A DNA stretch of 21,151 bases, taken from contig DAINBU010000091.1 of the NCBI GenBank assembly GCA_036732755.1, forward strand, positions 1-21,151, written 5' to 3'. Both the position numbers and the translations under genes were made by a program. Below, piece by piece: positions 15,759 through 21,151 of this stretch. The stretch's first letter is position 1. Every line of letters begins with the position of its first letter. This stretch comes from DASRRB01 sp036732755 (GTDB taxonomy: Bacteria; Planctomycetota; B15-G4; SIAN01). The notes below the pieces were generated by a model. That model made no database searches. It worked only from the letters and a program-made list of their open reading frames with translations, and was not told the DNA's origin.

Positions 15759-18544
15759 GCTCCTTCCTGGCGGCGCTCGCCGACCACGCGCTGCTCGTCT
15801 GCGTCGGGCTGCTCGCCGCGGCGGCGCTCGCCGTGCCGGCGCGCGCGCTGCTCCGCCGCGATCCCGTCACCTGCTACCGGCTGCTCTTCGCGCTGCTGAT
15901 CGGCGCCGTCGCGGTGGTGCCGCTGCAGTGGCTCGTCGCCGGCCGCGCCGCGCCGCTCGCGACGCCGCTGCGCGACTGGCTGCGGGAGCGGTCGCAGGGC
16001 GACGCGCTCTCCGATCCCGACCGCGTCAACCCAGTCCCGCGCGACTCGCACCGATCGAGCGAGGGGATCTACCTCGTCGACTCCGAGCTCACGCCGCGGC
16101 GCGCACGCGACGGGAGTCCGGCCGCGGCCGCCGCCGGCGCGCTCGAGTCGAAGGGACGTCCCGCCGCAATTCCCGCGTGTGGCGCCAACGACGCTTCGTG
16201 CGATCCGTCGTCGCCGCCGCCCGAGGCGTTCCTCGCGGGCGGCCTGTGGTTGCGCGAGGAGCGGCCGCTCGGCCGTTGGATCGACGCACTCCGTGACCAT
16301 TGCGCCGAGCTCGCCGCCGGCGCCGCACTCCTGTGGCTCGCCGGCTTCGCCGTGGTGACCGGGCGCCGCCTCCTGCGCGTCGCGCGGACCCGCCGGCTGA
16401 TCGCGCGGGCAAGCGACGTCACCGATCCCGACGTGGTCGCGCTCTGGAGGCGCGTCGTCCGCGGCTCGCGCGTCGCGGACCGCATCCGCCTGGTGGAATC
16501 GTCCGCCGTCGCGAGCCCGGCGTGCGCCGGCCTCGTGCGGCGCGTCGTGATCGTCCCGGCGGGGGCGCGCGCGCCGGCGCGCGGCGAGGCGTCCGCGGCG
16601 ATCGCGCCCGGCGTCCTCGAATGGGCGCTCCGCCACGAGCTGGTCCACCTCGAGCGCGGCGACGCCTGGGCCGCGCTCTTCCAGTCCGCCGTCACCGCGC
16701 TGCTCTGGTTCCATCCGGCGGCGTGGTGGCTGTCGTCCGAGATCGGCCGCCTGCGCGAGCTGTCGTGCGACCGGCAGGTGGTCGAGGGGAGCGGCCGGCG
16801 CAAGAGCTACGCGCTCGCGCTCCTCGAATACGCCGCCTGTGCTTCGAAACACTTCCCGGCGATCGACGCGGATCCCCACTCCGCGGGCGTCCGACACGCG
16901 CTCCTGCACTGGAGTCGCTCGCCGTCGCAGATCCGAAGGAGAATCGAGATGCTGACCGTGGATCCCGCGTCGCTCCCGCGCTCCCGCCAATGGCTCGGAG
17001 CGCTCGTCGCCGGTTGCGCGTTCGCCGTGCCGGCGATCGCGCAGGTCGCCGGAGCGGCGACGCTGCTGCCGCCGAGGCCGGCCCAGGAGGCGACGCCCGT
17101 CGCCGCGCCGCCGACGCCTCCGCCCGCCCGGGTGGAACTGCCGTCCGTCCCCGCGACGCCGGCGTTCGCTCCGCCTGCGCAGGCCGACGACCGCTGGCCG
17201 GAGCCGAAGCCGGCGCCTCGCGCCCGCCGCCGCGTCACCCCGCCGCCCGGTGCCTCTGCGCCGGCGCCGCTGCCCGAAGCGAAGTCTCTCCCGCCGCAGG
17301 AGGTCGCCCCCGAGCCCGCGCTCGCGCCGGTCCGCCGCCCCACGAAGGTGCGCGCCCTCGGAGGTGACGTGGATCCGGAGGACCTGGTCGAAGTCGAGGA
17401 CGCCGACGCGTGCTGCGACGGCGAAGACTTCGTGAACGACGAGGCCGGTCGCAAGATCGCGTCCAGCGTCGAGCAGAAGATGCGGGCGTCCCATCGCCAG
17501 ATCGAGGCGGCGGTCCGCCAGGCGCAGCGCAGCTCCGAATCGCACCAGCGCGACCTCGAGCGCGAGCTCCAGAAGCTGGACCAGCAGGCCCAGCGCCTCG
17601 AGCGGCAGGGCGCGCAGAAGCGCGAGTCGCTGCAGCGCAGGCTCGCCGACGCCGACGGGGACGACAAGAAGAAGATCGAGTCGGAGCTCGTCGAGCTCGA
17701 GCGGCTGCACCGCGACCAGCACGACGAGGTCGCGGCGCGCAGCACGGAGCTCGAGCGCGGGCTCGCGGCGCTCGAGGACGTCAACTTCGACGCCTGCCGC
17801 GAGAGCCTCGCGGCGCTGCAGGAGGCGAGCGCCGTCGACGCGCGCGAGATCGAGCGCGCGGTCGAGGCGGGGCTCGTCGCGCAGCACCAGGCGCACGCGT
17901 CGCTGCAGGCGCTCGGGTACGTCGAAGGCGAGGGTGAGGGTCAGCAGGGCGAGGGCGCGCAGGCCGGGGCCCGCCGCAAGCACGTCCGCGACGTCCACGC
18001 GGCGATCGAGCGCGCGCTCGCGCAGAGCCGCGAGGCGACCGAGCGCGCCTGCGCGCGCGCGGCCGAGGCGGTGGCGCACGCGCAGCAGCGCGGTGCGCTC
18101 ACGCCGGCGCAGCAGGAGCAGGTCGCGCGCGCGCTGAAGCAGGCGAGCAAGATCGACCACGACGCGATCCGCGCCCAGGTCGAGAAGGCGCTCGCGCAGG
18201 CGCAGGACGAGACGAAGCGGAATCGCGTGCGGGTCGTCAAGCAGCCTCCCGCCGATTCCGCGGCGTCCGCCGCTCCCGGGCTGCCGAGGCGTCCGCGTGC
18301 GGCGAAGCCCCCTCAGGAGCTGCCGGAGAACGACCCCGCGCCGCGCGGCGCGCCGCGCGCCGCGCCGCCGCGCGCCGGCGGTCGCCCATCGAGCGGACAC
18401 CCCTCGGACGCCCGCGAGGACCTGCTCCAGGACCGCATCAAGATGCTCGAGCAGCAGATCGACGCGCTGCGCGCCGAGCTCGAGTCGCTGCGCCAGCAGG
18501 CGCCGGCGGCGCCGCCGGCACGCCACGGGCGGGAGCTGCGCTGA
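15755..18544 (+). CDS. M56 (BlaR1-like) membrane metallopeptidase with long coiled-coil extension
   Basis: The product is 929 aa. ATG 15755 overlaps the blaI stop (ATGA) and has GGGAGG (15742-15747) seven bases before it. Transmembrane segments: about 6-28, 36-60 and 180-200, with another around 310-325 beside the active site. The zinc site is H294-E-L-V-H298, with E335 in RELSCD as the probable third ligand. A further hydrophobic segment (QWLGALVAGCAFAVPAIAQ) near 412-430 leads to a Pro-rich linker, a cysteine pair (ADACCDGEDF), a long Gln/Arg/Glu-rich coiled coil about 552-815, another Pro/Arg-rich linker, and a final coiled coil (LLQDRIKMLEQQIDALRAELESL). The penicillin-binding sensor domain of true BlaR1 is absent, so the signal differs. 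It should cleave or inactivate the neighbouring BlaI. A strong terminator follows 37 bases after the stop. Confidence 0.88.
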   Translation: MSSFLAALADHALLVCVGLLAAAALAVPARALLRRDPVTCYRLLFALLIGAVAVVPLQWLVAGRAAPLATPLRDWLRERSQGDALSDPDRVNPVPRDSHRSSEGIYLVDSELTPRRARDGSPAAAAAGALESKGRPAAIPACGANDASCDPSSPPPEAFLAGGLWLREERPLGRWIDALRDHCAELAAGAALLWLAGFAVVTGRRLLRVARTRRLIARASDVTDPDVVALWRRVVRGSRVADRIRLVESSAVASPACAGLVRRVVIVPAGARAPARGEASAAIAPGVLEWALRHELVHLERGDAWAALFQSAVTALLWFHPAAWWLSSEIGRLRELSCDRQVVEGSGRRKSYALALLEYAACASKHFPAIDADPHSAGVRHALLHWSRSPSQIRRRIEMLTVDPASLPRSRQWLGALVAGCAFAVPAIAQVAGAATLLPPRPAQEATPVAAPPTPPPARVELPSVPATPAFAPPAQADDRWPEPKPAPRARRRVTPPPGASAPAPLPEAKSLPPQEVAPEPALAPVRRPTKVRALGGDVDPEDLVEVEDADACCDGEDFVNDEAGRKIASSVEQKMRASHRQIEAAVRQAQRSSESHQRDLERELQKLDQQAQRLERQGAQKRESLQRRLADADGDDKKKIESELVELERLHRDQHDEVAARSTELERGLAALEDVNFDACRESLAALQEASAVDAREIERAVEAGLVAQHQAHASLQALGYVEGEGEGQQGEGAQAGARRKHVRDVHAAIERALAQSREATERACARAAEAVAHAQQRGALTPAQQEQVARALKQASKIDHDAIRAQVEKALAQAQDETKRNRVRVVKQPPADSAASAAPGLPRRPRAAKPPQELPENDPAPRGAPRAAPPRAGGRPSSGHPSDAREDLLQDRIKMLEQQIDALRAELESLRQQAPAAPPARHGRELR

Positions 18545-18581
18545 ACGAAGCGCGACCCGACCCCGGGTCCAGGAAAACGAC

Positions 18582-18628
18582 GACGGCCTCCGAGGCGCGT
18601 TCCGCCTCGGGGGCCGTCTCTTTCTCTC
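18582..18628. terminator. Bidirectional intrinsic terminator between convergent genes
   Basis: A 16-bp stem with one G-U pair (18582-18597 with 18603-18618) closes a CGTTC loop. On the plus strand TCTTTCTCTC follows; on the minus strand GTCGTTTTCC follows. It therefore serves both the M56 gene (stop 18544) and the convergent dehydrogenase gene (stop 18659). Confidence 0.85.
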
Positions 18629-18658
18629 CGCGCGGTCGCTTCGGCCGCGCCCGCGTCG

Positions 18659-21151
18659 TCAGCGGCCGAGGAGGAGCCGGCGGCCGTCCGCGAGGATCGT
18701 GAAGTCGCGCGTCGCGCTGCGCACGAAGCCGCGGTCGTTGCGCGCCGTGACGCGCCACCAGAACTGCGAGACGGCGAATTCGCCGAGCCGCACCTCGACG
18801 CTGCCGGTCTTCATCGGCACCGCGCCGCGCGCGACGGTGGTCGTGAAGACCGGGACTTCGAACGCCTCGTCGGAGGCGACCTCGACGAGCCAGCTCGTCG
18901 CGGCCGGGTCGGCCTTCCAGGTGAGCGTCACGTCGGGCGAGAGCTCGGCGGCGTGCTGCGCCGGCGCGAGCAGCTCGCAGGCGCCCGGTCCGGCGGGCAG
19001 CCCGCTGAAGACGTGCGCCATGAAGAACTGGCGCAGCACGTAGCCGCGCGGCAGCGTCCGGTCGTTCACGCAGTAGAACTGCGCGTACTCGCCGCCGGTC
19101 GCGTTGCGGACCACCAGCCCGTCGCTCATCGGCGGCGTGCCGCCGTCGGTGGCGTAGAGCTTCGCCACGCTCCACGCCGGGTTCAGGTTCGCGGTGAGCA
19201 GCGCGCGCGTAGCGTCGAAGGGCGCGAGGCTCGGGACCTCGTGGTTGTCGGGGCCGCGGTCCATGTGCGCCGTCCCCGAGACGAGCTGCGGGATCGCCGC
19301 GTTCAGGATCTCGTCGGCGGCGAACTTGCCCGCCCCCTGGTTGTCGTCGACGAGGTCCTTGGTGAGGTAGCGCGCGAACGGGTTGTAGCCGGTCCAGAGC
19401 ACGCCGTTGCCGGCGCCGAGCCAGCGCTCCGCGCGCGAGCCGTGGTTCTCCCCGGCGTAGGCGACCGACGCGCCGGCGTCGAGGCAGACCAGCCAGTCGC
19501 GCGGCTCGTCCGCGTAGTAGTCGTCGAGCCACGCGGCGAGCGACTTCTGGTCGCCGGCGCTGAAGATCTGCGCCTCGAAGCCCGCCGCGTGGATCTCGTC
19601 GGCGAGGCTCGTCGCGACCGACCACTGCTCCCAGTCCTGCATGCAGTGCTCGACGATGAGCGGCGCGAAGATCGCGACCGCGGGCGCGACCGGCCGCACG
19701 AAGAGGTGCTGTTCCATCGTCTCCACGTGGCCGTTCGCGCGCGCCGAGATGCGCACCGTGTAGTCGCCCGGGCCGAGGTAGGTGTGGCGCGCCCGCCGGT
19801 CGACCATGTGGTCGGTCCGGAAGGAGTTCGTCGTGCCGTCGCCCCAGTCGAAGACGAGGTCGGCGCTGCCGAGCCCGGGGTAGTGCAGGTGGCCGGTCGC
19901 GACCACCTCCTTGCCGAGCCGGGGCGCGAGGTGGCTGAGCGAGACGAGGTGGGGGAGCGCGACGTTGTCGCGGTCGTAGAGGTCGAACTCCTGCGTCGCC
20001 GTCATCCCGCGGCTGTCCTTCGCCTCGACGGTGACGTGGAAGTAGACGCTGTCGCCGTGCACGGGCGGGGCGTACTGCGCCTGCGCGCCGGTGAGCGTCG
20101 CCCAGGAGGGGTGGAGGTGGTGCTCGTGCACGAGGTCGAGCGACCACTTCACGGCCAGCGGGAGGCCGGCCGGGTCGTCCTCGGCGTCGGCGACCGAGAC
20201 GTCGAAACTGACCGGCTGGCCGACGACGTAGAGCGAGCCGGGCGCGGGAGCATTGAGTGCGGTGATGACCGGCGGCGTGTCGTCGACCGAGATCACCTGC
20301 TCGAGGATCGCATAGGCGCCGGCCGGGTCGGTGACGGTGAGCGTGACCTTGTAGTCCTGGCCGAGCGGATAGGTGTCGTTCGCGACCGGCGTGTTCGCGT
20401 GCGTGCCGTCGCCGAGGTCCCAGTCGTAGGTGAGCGTCAGCCCCTCGGGGTCGTACGACGCCGTCGCGTCGAGCGTGACCGCCAGCGGAGAAGCCCCGTA
20501 CGTGGGCGTGATGGTCGCGAGCGCGACCGGCGTCTTGTTCGCCTTGGTGTAGCGGATCCGGTAGACGCGGTTGTCCGACATCGAGATGAACCAGAGGTCG
20601 CCGTTGACCGGGTCGGGCTCGAGGTCGATCGGGTTGCCGATCGGATCGGCGAAGTCCTCGCTCACGGTCATCTTCCCGTTCACGAAGACGATCGAGCGGA
20701 TCCAGTTCGACGAGTAGTCGCAGTAGAACAGGCGATTGGCGTAGGCCTGCGGGTAGTCGCTGCCCGTGTAGTAGCAGGAGCCGGCGCTGCACTGCCCGAC
20801 GAAGCCGGTGCGCGTCGGGTCGTAGTGGTGCCAGGTCCAGATCGGGTTGGTGAAGATCGTCATGTCGGCGCAGTAGCCGAAGGGGTCGCCGTTGGCGTAC
20901 GACGGCTGGCGCGTCGGCCCCTCGCGGCACGGCCAGCCGAAGTTCTCGCCGCCGATGCAGGAGTCGAGCTCCTCCCACGTGTCCCAGCCGACGTCGCTGA
21001 TCATGAGGCGGCCCGGGCCCGGCGATCCGGGCTTGATGCAGAAGCGGAACGGGTTGCGCAGCCCCAGCGCCCAGACGCGCGAGGCGTTGTCGGACGCGGT
21101 GCCGGTCCAGAAGGGATTGTCGGGCAGCCCGAAACCGGTCGCGGGATCGAT
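18659..21151 (-). CDS. PQQ-dependent sugar dehydrogenase-like protein with PKD domains, 3' part
   Basis: Partial: the frame is open to the window edge, so the N-terminus is missing (830 residues seen). ATG 21004 is internal, because clear homologous sequence (GLPDNPFW, VWALGLRNPFRF) precedes it. Residues 1 to about 203 are the last blades of a glucose/sorbosone-dehydrogenase beta-propeller (GWDTWEELD, GENFGWPCREG, GDLWFISMSDNRVYRIRY). Then come a PKD domain about 207-287 (YDWDLGDGTHAN), an Ig-like domain about 288-395 with the VKWSLDLVHEHHLHP pattern usual in this group, and a second PKD about 400-488 (VFDWGDGTTNSF). About 490-715 is an alpha/beta Rossmann-like region (VAIFAPLIVEHCMQDWEQW), and 723-822 an FnIII-like domain (ATSWLVEVASDEAF). 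Probably secreted; oxidises sugars or has a carbohydrate-binding role. Shares the bidirectional terminator with the M56 gene. Confidence 0.85.
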   Translation of the reverse strand: MDPATGFGLPDNPFWTGTASDNASRVWALGLRNPFRFCIKPGSPGPGRLMISDVGWDTWEELDSCIGGENFGWPCREGPTRQPSYANGDPFGYCADMTIFTNPIWTWHHYDPTRTGFVGQCSAGSCYYTGSDYPQAYANRLFYCDYSSNWIRSIVFVNGKMTVSEDFADPIGNPIDLEPDPVNGDLWFISMSDNRVYRIRYTKANKTPVALATITPTYGASPLAVTLDATASYDPEGLTLTYDWDLGDGTHANTPVANDTYPLGQDYKVTLTVTDPAGAYAILEQVISVDDTPPVITALNAPAPGSLYVVGQPVSFDVSVADAEDDPAGLPLAVKWSLDLVHEHHLHPSWATLTGAQAQYAPPVHGDSVYFHVTVEAKDSRGMTATQEFDLYDRDNVALPHLVSLSHLAPRLGKEVVATGHLHYPGLGSADLVFDWGDGTTNSFRTDHMVDRRARHTYLGPGDYTVRISARANGHVETMEQHLFVRPVAPAVAIFAPLIVEHCMQDWEQWSVATSLADEIHAAGFEAQIFSAGDQKSLAAWLDDYYADEPRDWLVCLDAGASVAYAGENHGSRAERWLGAGNGVLWTGYNPFARYLTKDLVDDNQGAGKFAADEILNAAIPQLVSGTAHMDRGPDNHEVPSLAPFDATRALLTANLNPAWSVAKLYATDGGTPPMSDGLVVRNATGGEYAQFYCVNDRTLPRGYVLRQFFMAHVFSGLPAGPGACELLAPAQHAAELSPDVTLTWKADPAATSWLVEVASDEAFEVPVFTTTVARGAVPMKTGSVEVRLGEFAVSQFWWRVTARNDRGFVRSATRDFTILADGRRLLLGR

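Noticed and set aside
15548..18526. A 992-codon minus-strand frame opposite the blaI and M56 genes
   Set aside because: Arg/Leu/Gly-rich shadow. The plus strand carries BlaI and the HELVH protease with good ribosome sites and overlapping start and stop.
18438..20978. Long minus-strand frame overlapping the dehydrogenase gene in another frame
   Set aside because: Arg-rich composition with no domains; the alternate frame has propeller and PKD motifs.
1..21151. CRISPR arrays, tRNA or rRNA genes
   Set aside because: No regularly spaced direct repeats, cloverleaf-like sequence ending in CCA, or rRNA signatures were seen on either strand.

Overview
The window is very GC-rich throughout, with strong G/C bias at third codon positions in the real genes. 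Its content suggests a free-living Gram-negative bacterium. A giant alpha-2-macroglobulin-like protein with tetratricopeptide repeats, a BlaI/M56-protease pair and a PQQ-type sugar dehydrogenase with PKD domains together resemble Planctomycetota or a neighbouring high-GC lineage. That assignment is inference; no marker gene is present.

Layout. (1) 1-410, plus strand: the 3' end of a DsbD-like thioredoxin-fold gene. An in-frame TGA sits exactly where the first Cys of the CxxC active site should be, and a good stem-loop follows it. This is the best candidate for something special: a probable selenoprotein. (2) 430-1597, minus strand: a small NTF2/SnoaL-like lipoprotein and an exported Cu/Zn superoxide dismutase, separated by an intrinsic-terminator-like hairpin. 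(3) About 1958-2682, plus strand: decayed coding sequence, comprising a pectate-lyase-like C-terminal fragment with a frameshift at a run of nine G, then an in-frame TAG, then an unrecognised coding stretch. (4) 2742-6795, minus strand: a loose cluster. It holds a broken secreted protein, two small single-pass membrane proteins (one apparently frameshifted), a secreted left-handed beta-helix protein with a C-terminal cysteine-hydrolase-like region and an EF-hand loop, and an overlapping small exported protein. (5) 6796-6974: a pair of nearly perfect 30-bp inverted repeats. (6) 7018-15006, minus strand: one 2662-codon alpha-2-macroglobulin-like gene. (7) 15321-18544, plus strand: blaI-like repressor and M56 (BlaR1-like) membrane protease, translationally coupled and divergent from the macroglobulin gene, with an 18-bp operator-like dyad between them. 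(8) A strong bidirectional terminator at 18582-18628. (9) 18659-21151, minus strand: the 3' part of a PQQ-dependent sugar-dehydrogenase-like protein with PKD, Rossmann-like and FnIII-like modules.

Most products are predicted to be envelope or exported proteins. The most coherent functional hypothesis is that the BlaI/M56 pair senses an envelope signal through its coiled-coil extension and controls its own operon, and perhaps the adjacent macroglobulin gene. Several neighbouring reading frames between 1.9 and 6.8 kb are broken, whereas the 8-kb gene is intact. This suggests local decay rather than uniformly poor sequence, but raw reads would have to confirm it. I found no tRNA, rRNA, CRISPR array, integrase or transposase.
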